From Trema orientale (Eukaryota; Streptophyta; Magnoliopsida; Rosales; Cannabaceae), in contig JXTC01000270.1 of NCBI GenBank assembly GCA_002914845.1, forward strand, positions 216,375 to 280,374: a DNA stretch of 64,000 bases. Reading direction: 5' to 3'. A model generated the notes under the pieces. That model saw nothing but the letters and a program-made list of their open reading frames with translations. It did no database searches and was not told the origin of the DNA. The position numbers and the translations under genes were made by a program. Positions 1 to 11,372 of the stretch are shown piece after piece. Position 1 is the first letter of the stretch. The number at the start of each line of letters is the position of its first letter.

Positions 1-432
1 TATGGTAATATAAGAATTGAGTTACGGCACTCCAATTCTTTATATTGCCTGGTCCAGTTCAATACACATAACTTATTTATGTCGTATTAGTGTTTCTATC
101 AGAAGTCACATACTTCAATGATTTGAGACACATCATTCCCGTTGAGATAGACAAACACTACAACCTATAGTAAATAAAGTATTCCATCTTTATTTACAGA
201 TTGTGAACTAATTCATTTAGACTTAGATAAAGAAACAAGTCTCCCCATAATTAACACTTAATCATGTTTGTTTCTTTATACACAAACAAAGTCATGGAAT
301 CTTTTTCAGATAAATAAACTATACAACTAAGATAGTTTAATCTAGCAAATATCATAATTGCATATAAGAGAAAGTTGTTCATACTCAAAGGGTATAATTG
401 GAAATATGCTTTTTAGGACAAAAATCCCAACA
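1..432 (-). mobile_element. LTR fragment, same family as solo LTR at 13871-15016
   Basis: Read on the minus strand, this stretch starts with TGTTGGGATTTTTGTCC at 432 and follows the first ~430 bp of the solo LTR at 13871 with only scattered differences. It runs off the window at position 1, so the rest of the LTR or element lies outside. Opposite orientation to 13871 makes the two copies a 13.4-kb-spaced inverted pair. Superfamily is not assignable from an LTR alone. Confidence 0.8.
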
Positions 433-464
433 GTTTTTGCGCTAAGTGTTAGGCAATTCCAGCA
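433..464 (+). repeat. LTR 3'-terminus fragment in inverted orientation
   Basis: The 32 bp match the last bases of the solo LTR at 13871-15016, ending GGCAATTCCAGCA, but on the opposite strand to the LTR start that abuts at 432. Either an LTR end was joined head-on to an LTR start, or this LTR variant carries unusually long terminal inverted repeats. Confidence 0.6.
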
Positions 465-675
465 TGTACGTCCCAAATTAGTATTTTAAATAAGATCACA
501 AAGATAGACATAGTCATGTATGCAATTGCAATAAAAGAACTCAAATCTTTGTTAATTCAAAACAGAACCATAATTGTCAAAACTAAAAGCTTGGAGAATA
601 TTCAAATCATTAAAAGAGAAGCAAAAAACATGGAAATGGAAACTTTCCAAAATTTTTAATCAAATAAGAAAAAAT

Positions 676-786
676 TTACTGATAATAACGGCGTAGATGG
701 TCTGCATTCCAAGTTCTAAGAATTTTCTTGCCATCCAACTCCTCTAATTTATACGTCGCAGGCCACATGATGCTTGCAATAGACAT
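676..786 (-). pseudogene. C-terminal pol tail joined to protease
   Basis: A 36-codon minus-strand reading ends LRTWNADHLRRYYQ and a stop. In plant Ty3/gypsy polyproteins, a run like KLEELDG followed by WN..HL(R/K)(R/K)YY is the extreme C-terminus after integrase. Here it lies right after the protease region but in a different frame (the protease frame is offset by one), so a deletion junction probably lies at about 785-800. The family assignment rests on motif memory, not a search. Confidence 0.65.
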
Positions 787-857
787 AGTTCCCTCTTATT
801 TACTTGTAACTTAATCAGCTCCTCGGTAGGTCCGGTAGTAGGCTCATCATTGTTTAT

Positions 858-3505
858 TCACGGGTCGAGGTTGTCGTCAATAGCTTCATGGCTTGCAAGC
901 TTTGGGTCAGCCACCAAGACTTGGTTAAGTCCTTTGCTTTTTGAGGCTATTTTTATAGCTTTGTTGTAACAGTCATGCGCCTCATATTGACTTCCTCGCA
1001 CAAGTCCAGTACCTTCCGGAGTCAGAAACTTTATAGTTAAATGGTAGATAGATGTAACTTCTTTCAGATTTTTCAAAGTAGGTCGCCCAATCACTGCGTT
1101 GAATGCAAACGGCCAATCAACGACTAAAAATTCTGTAATGACTGTTGAGATACGGGGCTCGTCACCAACTGTAATCGGGAGTGAAATTGCACTTCGTGGG
1201 ATGAGAAAGTCTCCTGTAAACCCATAGAGTGGAGTGACGACTGGTCTCAGGAGGTCTTCATTCAGTCCCATCTTCTTGTACGCGTCTAGATATAAGATGT
1301 CTGCAGCACTGCCATTGTCGACAAGTATTCTGTAGAGGTTGCTATTCCTTACTTTAGCTTTGATCATAAGGGCATCATTATGAGGGTGGTGCACAAGTCG
1401 TACATCCCCTTCAGTAAAAGTGATGTCATCACATTCTCTTGCAAATCTCCTAGTTGGCCTTTCACTAAGATGGTGAATGTTGGTAAAGAGGCCGGTCTTC
1501 GCTTCTTTGACATATCTATTCTGAGCTTTTTTGGACTCACCACTGATGTGTAAGCCACCAAAAATAGTTCTACTATCGCATACAATGTCTTCTACTTGTC
1601 ACTTATCCTCTTCGTGTTCTCTTCGATCACGAGTATTATTCTTGTGTGCAACAAACTCGTTTAGGTAACCCCTCTGAATTAAGTCTTCGACTTCAGATTT
1701 TAGCGTAAAGCATCGGTTGGTGTCGTGCCCAATATCTTTGTGGAATTGATAATATTTCTTTGGGTCTCTCCTTGATGCTTCTGTCTTGATAGGAGGCGGT
1801 GTCCTGTAGTTGAGTTTCTCTTTTGATACTGCATACACATGCACCAAGGGTACAGTCAACTCGGTGAAGTTGTTGTAATGCAAAATTGACGATCTATCAT
1901 TATTACATGACTTCTTGGGAGAAGATTCACGTTCGTTATTATTCTTTCTCTTGCGGTCATCGCTTTTTGAGTCATTATTCACAGGTTGTTGCGCACTCAA
2001 ATTTTTTGCGGAGTTGTCATCTTTGGTCTTGCGCAGTGCTTCCCTTGAACTTTCCACTCTCATATGTTCATTAGCTCTTCTATAGAATTCTGTCATGGTT
2101 TTGCAATCTCGCCTTTGGAGTTCTTCCTAGAATGGGGTTTCATCTTGCACTCCTGCAGTCATATATGCGAGCACGGCCTCATCTGGTACATGACGGACAT
2201 GCGTAAGTTCTATGTTGGATCTGGAGAGGTAAGACTTAAGGGTCTCATTAGCTCCTTGCCTAACACTGGATAGGTGAGCTAATGGCAGGTCGAATTGTTT
2301 GGTAGACTAGTAATGCCTAAGGAATGCGGTGCTGAATTGAGGCCACGTAGTAATGGAGCCGACCTCGAGAGATCTGAACCATCTTTTGGCACCCTTAGTG
2401 AAAGTTACTGCAAAGCAACGACATTTAGCAAGATCTGAGACCTGATGGAGTTCCATTAGGTCATTGAAGTGGTCTAGATGTTCTTGCGGGTCACTCCTTC
2501 CTTCATAAGGTGTCATTATTGGTATTTTAAAGTTAGGTGGTAATGCCGCTTCCTATATATCTCGATTGAAAGGAGAATCACAGTATCCTACATTGAGTTC
2601 ATCTTCCTGTGCCTTTAGCATCTCGAGGCATCCTTTAGATCATTCATTTTTATCCCTCCCACACGTTGCCTATTAGGGGTGGAGACAGAAGTGACTGAAT
2701 GAGTAGGCGATCGATTTCTCCATGGTCATCATTTACGGAGTCGGTGGTTAGCATTCCTTTGCTCATTGTATTGTAATACCGATCTTGGTTGTGAGTTGTG
2801 ATGATTAGTCTCTCACTGTTCATGCATGCGACTTTCCTCACGTTGCTCGTTGATATGGTTTCTGAGATCATTTTGACCTCCGAGTCTATTGAAGACATTC
2901 CTTTGTTGTTCAGCTTGGTCATTGTCTTCGCGACGTGGTAATCTGTCTCGAAAATCTTGACTGCGTGGCAGCCTATTTCTAAGATCTTCATTTTGCACAT
3001 CTTGAAATCGCATGCGAGGTGTACTTACGCCAGTACGAGTGTTGTCTTATTATGTGCTGCCAGTTCTGGACCTTCTGGGGAGAGATATCCTCTGTTGGTT
3101 GCGTACAAATCGACCGCGTGCAATTCTCTTAATAGGAATTACACCTTCAGGAATAGGTACTCGTTGAGCAGTAGTGATTCCTTGCAGCAAGGTGTTTAGG
3201 GTATCTTGGAGATTACCCAAAGTAGTGGTGATTTTTTCGTTGTTGAGCACTTGACTTCCGGTGGTTCCGGCTGCATTCGAGCCGATAAGTCCTGTGTTTG
3301 GAGTCGTCTGGTTATTGCGTGCACCAGGAGGAGCCACTGGATCCGTCGACAGATTAACGGTGGCAGGAAAAGTCATTTGGTCTATTTATTGTGCGTTGCT
3401 AGCAGTCGGAGTAGTTCCTTGGTTACGTACCTATGTAGTGGCTGCAGCGGCAGTAGCAGCCTCGCAGGAAGCTCTTTGGGAATTGGCAGTTGTTCGATTT
3501 GCCAT
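858..3505 (-). pseudogene. Gag-protease pseudogene of Ty3/gypsy-like element
   Basis: The likely gag start is the ATG at 3505 (MANRTTANSQ). The retrotransposon gag core is at 2307-2570 (DPQEHLDHF, then RWFRSL). A zinc-knuckle-like HX4C segment is near 1700-1760, with the usual first Cys replaced by Tyr (YYQFHKDIGHDTNRC). A retropepsin-like domain is at 860-1394 with LVDNGSAADIL (catalytic D-[NTS]-G) and the later VIGRP. Breaks: in-frame stops in the N-terminal part, just before the gag core (~2555), after it at 2307, near 2130 and at 1599-1601, plus a frameshift between about 2570 and 2810 because N-terminal and core segments are in different frames. Not expected to be functional. Confidence 0.8.
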
Positions 3506-3555
3506 GGTGGATTCAGATGAGGGTTTGCTGGAATAGCCCTCCTTTTAGCGCCAAA

Positions 3556-4427
3556 TGTTGACGGAGGTTTTGTCAACAAAAATTATGACCAAATTTGCAA
3601 GCAGAATCAGACCAAATTGCCTGCGATGATTGCTTAAAAAAGAAAATAAAAAAGAAAAGAGAAGACGAATTTTATAGTGGTTCAGCCCAAAAAAGATGGC
3701 CTACGTCCACTGTAGTTCATTATTGAGGAGTGTTTACAAAGTGAGAGCATATCTTTTCTTAGCCTCTTCCTAAGATGTGACTGAGGACTCTTATTTATAG
3801 ATGGAGAGTCCTAGTCACTTACAACTGTATGTACAGCATCAGGTGACATAATTATCTTAAAAATAATAAGATAAATATAATTATTATTTAATGATCTAAA
3901 TTTGAAATAATTATCTTAATTCAAATAATAATTATCTTAATGTTGGTTGAAATATCCATATCTAAAGAATCAGTTGAGATCGCATGCGTTTTCGTATCAT
4001 CATTTTGAATATTCCCTTGCTAATTGTTTTCATTCGTGAACAAACCAAAAATGAGTTTGCAACTTGTTAGCTGAAGAAAAGAAGCCCCACAAATCGTCAC
4101 CTGACTAGAGAAAATGAGCTTACAAATTGTCATCTCGCTGGAGTAAGTGAGCTTGCAAAATGTAGGCAAAATGAAATAGGTGAGCTCACAAAATTTGAGC
4201 AGAAGTAAAATGAGCTCACATATTGTAAGCAGAAATGAGGTGTGAGCTTACAAAATATAAGCAGAATGAAATAGGTGAGCTCACAAAATGTGAGAAAAAG
4301 TAAAATGAGCTCACATATTACAAGCAGAAATAAGTAAGCTCACAAATCATAAGTAGAACTTATCAAACTGCATGCACTCAATTCTTGCTTACACTTTCTT
4401 GTGATGACTAATTTTTTGCACACAACA
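3556..4427 (-). repeat. Candidate LTR of the gag-protease element
   Basis: On the plus strand the segment runs from TGTTGACGG at 3556 to CACAACA at 4427, giving short TGTTG...CAACA inverted ends. Its inner edge is next to the candidate primer-binding site. The outer boundary is inferred from the inverted ends only; no second LTR or TSD is available to confirm it. Confidence 0.5.
4085..4352. repeat. Degenerate tandem repeat, GAGCTCACAAA core
   Basis: Imperfect units with the core (g)tgagctcacaaa(a)tgt alternate with agcagaa(g)taaaatgagc; at least seven GAGCT(C/T)ACA-type cores lie between about 4110 and 4350. GAGCTC is itself palindromic. Lies in the outer half of the candidate LTR, where enhancer-like repeats are common in plant LTRs. 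Confidence 0.7.
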
Positions 4428-6487
4428 CAAATAATCTTTTCTTGATAATTTTAGTATATTTCGACCCCTTTATCTGCTTTAGTGTATTGAGTATTTTTCT
4501 TGTGTGTCCGTTTTTATATGCCTTAACCCTTGCATTTCTTCGACGCTCCAAGTTCTGATTTTGATTTTGATTTTGAATTTTTTTTGGTTGTGAGAAATAA
4601 ATAAGAAATAAAATGAGATACATTTGACATTTAAGTGTAGTAGTGTTCTGCATGTGCTTGATTTGAAGGGATAAAAAAATGCCCATGTTCACCATTTCCA
4701 ATAAATATTCCATATGGACATTGAATTTGTAGAAAGAAGCAAAGACGTCCCCCTATTATGGACTTTCATATCACTTATGTCAGTTCTGTGAATGTGATAA
4801 ATATATTGCATAACTTATTGAAGACGTCCAGCTCAAGAATTTATATGTTTATCTGTAAACCATTAAACCTCCTAAATGATAAATGTTTATATGATATGGG
4901 ATTATACTGAAGACATGGGTGTGCAATTCGTGTCTTAATATTTTCTCACGTGAATAGGTCCAAAGGATTGGTGTCTTTATTGCTTTACTCGCAAAATTTA
5001 TTTCAATAAAAATTCGTTTTGGATATTTTCAAAAATTTTCCAATATAACTTCGGCTATTTTTTATTTTTTATTTTTTTCTTTGAATAACTTTTGTTAATT
5101 CGACAAATAATCTTCTATTTCTAGTAATTACTATTGCATACCTTGTAAAAACACTTCTTCTAGAATCTTATTAAAAAAAAAAAAAATACAACATACAAAC
5201 ATGCCCTTAATGATGATGACGTCGCTTGTAAAACCACTATGGATAGGTATTCTATTTTTTGTACTAATTGAGGCGAGTTCAGTTGGTCTTAGATTCGTTG
5301 GATTACGTGTTGAGTGTATAGGAGAAGAGTAGTTCAAAACTTAATTAAGTTTTACCTATAAATTTCATAATAAAATTTATTATTTTATAATTGATGTCAT
5401 TTAATTAATAAAGTAACTGAGTTTACTCAAAACTTATGCGTCTTCTCTAGATCAAATAAATAACGAATATATTTATGAGATTTAATAACAAATTTATTGT
5501 GGTTTAAATAAGGAATTTATTATGTTTTAATAAAAATGCCACAAAATTAACAACTTCACTTAATCTTTTAAAGTAGCGTCTTTGTACTTGTGTAAAACAA
5601 TGATTTTGGTACTGTTTTTATTTTATGGTAATTAACTAGTTTCATTAGTTTATGATTATTTATTTTTAAAAACTAGTAATCTCATAGAAACTAATAATGA
5701 TTCATTCGGGNAATAATGATAATGACGATAATAATTGTAATAATAAAGTAGGGATGCATTTAAATTTGTGATCACTTAAATCACGAAAAAAGCACTTGCA
5801 ACTTGTAAAATAATACAGGATAGTCCTACGTATACACTGCAATAGACGACATATACATAGCTAGTAATAATTTTGTTCAAGTAAATTGTTGTGACCTGTG
5901 ATATCTTAAAAAAATCTTAGCATGATTATATATTCCCTCAAAAAAAAAACATTTGATATTTTTTCTGGACTTGTTGGAATTTTTAATGGATGGCGAGGAT
6001 AAGATTAGTAGTGTAACCCTTAAAGAAATAATAATTTACCAAAAAATCTAATGAATTAGAGGCCACATTAATACATAATATAATTTATTTCTATAAAATA
6101 GTTGGCAACTTATTTATGACTTTATGATTTAAACTTTTTTCATTCCCATTTTATAGTAAGTTTCCTATATTTTAATTTTCATTCCCATTTTTCTTTCCTT
6201 TCTTTATTATTGTTTATAATTTTATGTATTTTCTTTTATTAATATACTTTGTTTTCTCCACAATACCCATATGTGTGTTTCTTAATAATATACACATGAA
6301 CGGATATACCCTTGAATGTGTTTCTTAGTTAAACACCTATGAATAAAAGAGTTATTTTTTATATAGATGACGAAACCATAATTGGTGGCTAAATGTTTTT
6401 CTATCATCTGTTCCATACAATATATTCAAATTTGTATCTTCGTATATCTGTGTGTTCAAGATTTTGCTTTTCCCATTTTCCTTTAAT
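4428..6487. other. AT-rich interval without recognisable gene
   Basis: Long T and A runs, short ORFs without coding character, one ambiguous base at 5711. I see no domain, exon chain or clear repeat boundary. Confidence 0.6.
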
Positions 6488-6492
6488 ATATG

Positions 6493-8783
6493 TGTAAAAT
6501 CCTGGATTTTCAATGGGCGAGGTGGTCATTTTGTTAATTTTTGAATTTAATATGAGAGGGACTAAATTGCAAAAATTTTAAGAAACGGGGACTAAAGTGC
6601 AATTTCTAGAGGGACTTAGATGAAAGAGTTTTGAAAAACGAGGAAAAAATTGCACAGTGTTTAATGTAGGGCCACGTGGTGCTCCCTCATTCCCCCATTC
6701 CCATCTCTCCCTCTCTCTCTTCCCTCGGCTCCCTCTTCGATCCAACGAGAAGGCCGACCCACGGCCGTCGCCTGCCCAACTGTCTCCGGCCAGAGTCGAA
6801 GCTTGCCACTGTCCACTGCAGAAGTGCGCCGCTGAGACGAGGCCACTGCCGGAGCGACGTCAACGTTCGCCGCCTACATCGCCGGAAAATCGCGAAGAGC
6901 AGCCGCAGCTTCTGTTGCTCGCCGGCAACGATTCTGGCGAAGAGAGGTCGCGAAACCAGTGGCATTCGAACCCACTCGTCATGAGCTCTATCCCGGTATG
7001 TGTTTTACGATCTCGTTTTGCCCGGTTTAAAAGTTGCCATTTTTTAATTATTTGAGCTCGGGTTTGACTTTTTGATCGGATCATTAGATTTTGTTTTTGA
7101 TGTTATTTTTGGAATCTAATCAGAAAATGCAGAAGATTGATATATATTGACTATGTTTGATGATCGGAACAAAAAACAAAATCCGACAGCTTAGATTTTA
7201 CCTCGTTTTACATGTCACATGTTCGGTTTCAGTCCGGACCCAAAAGGGACGAATTATATGTCTAACCTAGCTATTTTGGGTGCTAGGAATTCAATGAGGA
7301 AGTCTATTTTTGGATTTGAAGCTCCGTTAAGAAACTGATTTTTCACAACCCTTCGAACGATCGTGGTATCGCTATTCTAGTGAGGTAGAGATTCGGTTAC
7401 CTATGTTTTATACCGTTTTGAATAAAACTTACTTTATGTTATACCTAATGACAAATATGATTTTAGAACTGTTTTGGGTATATATGATGGAATTGAATTA
7501 TATGATTTATATTGGATTGTTCTAAGACTTTTCTGAGTACAGGTTATTTTTGGATATATTAAAATAGGGCCGTTATGCCACGCATTTTTCTATAATTTTA
7601 ATTAACTATTTATTAAAGACTAGAGCATTACTTGAATTTAAATTATTGCATGGCTATTTTTACACATCAGTTCAGAGTACACGTATCGTAGGATTACACA
7701 TGAGTACTAGGTTAGCATCATAGGTTTTTACAGTGTGGTGCTACGCCCCACTGACGGTGCAGAGTCCGTAAACCTGTGTGGGGTTTTTCTTCTGATTACC
7801 TTCCCATTTGGCAGGTATAGGTAATGCGGTTGCCCCTCCAAGTTTGGTAAGTGACACATGGGTATCCCCTCTGGGTATGGGCTAGGTATCAGGTAGACTG
7901 TATGGCACATGTAGTACCAATATCCTGGTTTCCGTTTATGAGAGGTAGAAGACTCATGGGTATAGGTAGATTTGTATCATGTGTTGGTGGACTGATTGAG
8001 TTTTGGATATCATGTTTATATATATATATATATGTACATGCATATATGGACTATCGGCTTTGAAAATTGTTATATATATGTATATATATATGGTTTGCAA
8101 AGGTGATTTGGATTAAACCAACCATGCAGAGACTCTCCATTACTGAAAAAAAAAGAAAGGTTTCTAAATGAGGTAATAGTTTTCCTACTGAGTTTTCCTA
8201 TTTTCCCTCCTTCTAGGTGATTGTTCATTCGAGTTACTTGTCTCGATGGCTGGGCAAGTTGTTTGGCTTATGCTTACAGTCCTATTCCTCTTCAGGTGAT
8301 CTCTATACATTGTCCTATTTTTCTTCATGTCTAACTGTTTAGCTAAGTTTATTATTTCTGCCAAGTGAATGTATGAGGATGTTCTTACTCCTATTTGAGG
8401 ATGTAGTCTATAAACTGGACACAATAGTTCCTAAGGAGCATATTTTCAAAATTTTAAGTACTTGTAATTATGACTAACTCTGTAAATTGAATTTTAGTCA
8501 TTCGGACTCAAGATTTGCGAAATCCATTTAATCAATACTAAAGTTTTATTAAACAAAGTTTTGTACAACTTAACTATGTTTTCTTGAATCTTAATTGGTG
8601 TTTCTTTCTTGATAGACTAAACTAAAAATAGACCCATTTTTAATATAGAATTTCTAATGATTTGAAGACTAGATTGAAAAATCCAAGTATTTGGTTTCTT
8701 CTGAATTTTACAAATTTTTTTACTTATCTTTATTTATACTCAAAATTATTAAAAGTCACGATTTTGGATTTCTGGTCGTGACA
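6493..8783 (+). mobile_element. Solo LTR, 2.29 kb, TSD ATATG
   Basis: Starts TGTAAAATCCTGG at 6493 and ends TGGTCGTGACA at 8783. ATATG flanks it on both sides (6488-6492 and 8784-8788). No internal retroelement sequence is present, so this is a recombination-derived solo LTR. An island at 6660-7000 is much more GC-rich than the surroundings, with CT-rich, leader-like sequence and a splice-donor-like GGTATGTG near 6995; LTR-driven transcription would explain it. AT microsatellites lie near 8018-8090. Large LTRs of this kind are typical of Ty3/gypsy; orientation is inferred from the leader-like island. Confidence 0.85.
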
Positions 8784-8788
8784 ATATG

Positions 8789-9838
8789 TAATTTAAAAAA
8801 AAAATTCTGGGAAATTAAACTAGAAGATCTTTTCTAGCAAGAACTTTCTGCATAATGAGTAGGATTTATAGTTTTTCATCACTAGAGACATTCACTTTTC
8901 TTTGAAATTTCACCAATTATGAGTCAAGATATTTTGTGATTTAAAGTTGTTCCGAAGTGCTCTTCTATAATTTAATTAGAGAGAAATTAATTGCACGTTA
9001 AAATATTTGCATAAGCAAGATAGTAGTAGAAATGAAGAAATTGACATGGAAAATTGTAACAATACAATTTCACGTATCAGAAAACTAGGGGCATCTTTGA
9101 CAGCGTAGCCTGCAAGTAAATAGGTGTACGTAGTTTCAATGACCACAACTATGTGTTAGATAACCAGTGTTTCTAATGCAAGTGATACTAGCCTTTTGGT
9201 CAAAAATAAACAAAAAGATGGTTTATTTTCTAACGCATGTGATTCTAGCCATTCGATCAGAAATTGAATAAAAAGTACTGAAAATAAATAATTAGAAAAT
9301 TAGCTCTTTGACACAGTTGATTTTAGCTATTTTATCAAAGATAAAAGAAAAATAAATACTGAAAATAAAGGTGCCAGTATAGGACTAGGCTATTAAATAA
9401 TTAGATTCCTGACAGAAGATGTAAGACTTTCATGATGTCAGAAACGAAAATAAATATAAGTATCTAACACATGCTATCAAACATAATGATCAATAATACA
9501 TCTCATGAATTACAGGTAATAACATAGTTAGTAGCGTTGTTAGTTAATGAGCATCACAAAAATAATGCAACGTAAGAGAGTGCATGGTTAAAGGAGTAAT
9601 CAATATCCAAAACTTTGAAAGATAAAGGTTACGGTTTAACAAGGGAACGAGAAACGGATTGGTGATATATGGAGATGGTGGAGAATAATGATAAAAAGTA
9701 TGATAGGAGAGTAAGAAAAAGGTAAGACAGAGAGAGAGAAAAAAGGAGCTGCTTGTATTACTTAAGGATGTCCTCTTTTTTCAAAGGTTTACAGCACCAT
9801 ATATAAGCTTCTGAGATTAAGTTTGGCTGCTTTTTGCA
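8789..9838. other. Non-genic interval with degenerate repeats
   Basis: About 9171-9370 contains three loosely repeated blocks of the type TTCTAA.GCA.GTGAT.CTAGCC followed by A-rich sequence and ACTGAAAATAAA. No coding signal seen. Confidence 0.5.
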
Positions 9839-11372
9839 TGTTGATGAGTGTATATTTTACTCACAAATCAAGTATTCTCTAAGTGCAAATAATCATAAGT
9901 TCACAAGTATTTGTATTGTTTTAATGTTGTTTTATGTTTTTATTGTAGAAAATAAGAAATTGAGGCTTAGTGTATATTTGGCACTAAAAACGAGAAGTTT
10001 ATAAAACTATTAATAGCCGAAACGAGGCCCGGAGCATCAAAGAGAGCTAAAAAGCTCAACTGGACTAGCAGCTAAGCACCGCGGTGCCCAGAATTGGGCA
10101 CTACAGTGCCTCAGCTCCAGAGCACTAGCGTCGCAGTGCCCAGTAAGTGGCACTGCAGTGCCTCAGCACCAGAAACACTGGTGCCGCAGTGCCAGTTCGT
10201 TTTTCAGCATAAGCACAAGCCACATTTTCTTCATTTTGCAGTCACGTGTCCACTCATTTTTGGCAGACTTTAGGTGCCATTTTTGGCCCTTGATCTAACA
10301 CCAATAGATGGTCAGATTTCTCCCTTTCTTAGGTCATCTTAGTGCCCTTCAAATATACAATTTAATCTCCATTTCAAGGTATAGAGAGTTGGAGAGGAGG
10401 CACACCTTTGAGAGCTGAAAAATCCTAGAGAGAGAGTTGTAGAGCTGAAATTTAGAGAGGATACTTGAGAGAGATGCTTGAAAAATTGAAGGCTTGAAGT
10501 TCTACCTCTATAAAAGAGTTTTCTCTTCTTCTTTCTCACCCTAATCTTACTTGAATTTTTTATTAGACATATTGTATAATTTGTTTGGAATTATGAAATT
10601 CTTTATGAGATTAACCATGGATTCTACTATGCTTAGATTGATTTTCTATCTTAGGATTTGATGTATCTTTTTTATACTTTATTTTGAGTATTTTGTTAAT
10701 TTTTGGCTTATTTTCCATTGTCAATTCATTTATGTTTCTCCTTACTTATTGCCTCTAATTTATGTGGTAAATGAATTAGTTGAACTTAGGTCGTGATTTT
10801 GTTACTCGAGAGAGTTGATTTCATAAACTAGAGTTGAGAAATATAGTTTAGGTTATTGTGAGACCGAGAGAAGATCAACACCTAGATAATCAAATTAGGA
10901 AGTTCTTAAGGGCCAAAACTTAATGAATGCTTAGAGAACTGAGTTAGATAGAGATATCAACTTAAGTACTTAGGCATATTATCTTATTCGGCACTCGAGA
11001 AAGGGAATGAGATTAGATTAGGTCCCTTGATTACTGAATTTAATGGAATTAGACTAGTAATTGCTTAATTTGACGAATTTTGGAGCAAATAGGAGAAAAC
11101 ATGTCCTTAGTACATTAGTGCATAGTAATTTTTATATTTTATTTGTGCTTTATTCTTTTTATCGTTACTTTTGTTCATTTTATTTTAAATTCATTTAGTT
11201 TTGATATCTAGATAAAATTAGGTTATGATAAATGATATTTAATAGCCAATCTAAAATCCAATCTCTGAGGGATTGACTCTTCTTGCCACTTTACTAGTTA
11301 ATTCTAGGTTTTACTAGACTTGCTAAGTTAGTTTATAGGAGGTAATTATAAATATTAATTTGGTATTGGGCA
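9839..11372 (+). mobile_element. LTR-like sequence, boundaries uncertain
   Basis: Begins TGTTGATGAGTGTATATTTT and contains features I associate with large Ty3/gypsy LTRs: a block of GTGCC/GGCAC repeats (10075-10196), a leader-like AGAGAG-rich stretch near 10380-10470, and a late segment reading AATCTCTGAGGGATTGACTC. I could not find a matching TSD, and the right end near 11372 is a guess. Confidence 0.4.
10075..10196. repeat. GC-rich GTGCC repeat block
   Basis: At least six copies of a GCAGTGCC/GGCACTGCAG-type motif occur in 120 bp, locally inverted and direct, in otherwise AT-rich DNA. They can pair into stem-loops. Confidence 0.7.

Larger units (their letters stand above)
465..4427 (-). 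mobile_element. Decayed Ty3/gypsy-like element, gag-protease only
   Basis: Minus-strand order is LTR (3556-4427), candidate primer-binding site just inside it (reads TTTGGCGCTAAAAGG at 3555-3541), gag, aspartic protease, a short pol C-terminal tail and a ~210-bp untranslated stretch. There is no reverse transcriptase, RNase H or integrase, and only ~70 bp separates the protease ORF from the pol tail. The far LTR is absent; the element is cut at 464 by unrelated LTR sequence. A Tat-like lineage is plausible from the protein style, but this is inference. Confidence 0.75.

Noticed and set aside
6657..7055. 132-codon ORF in GC-rich sequence
   Set aside because: Lies inside a TSD-flanked solo LTR, three frames open by composition, no domain; treated as LTR leader.
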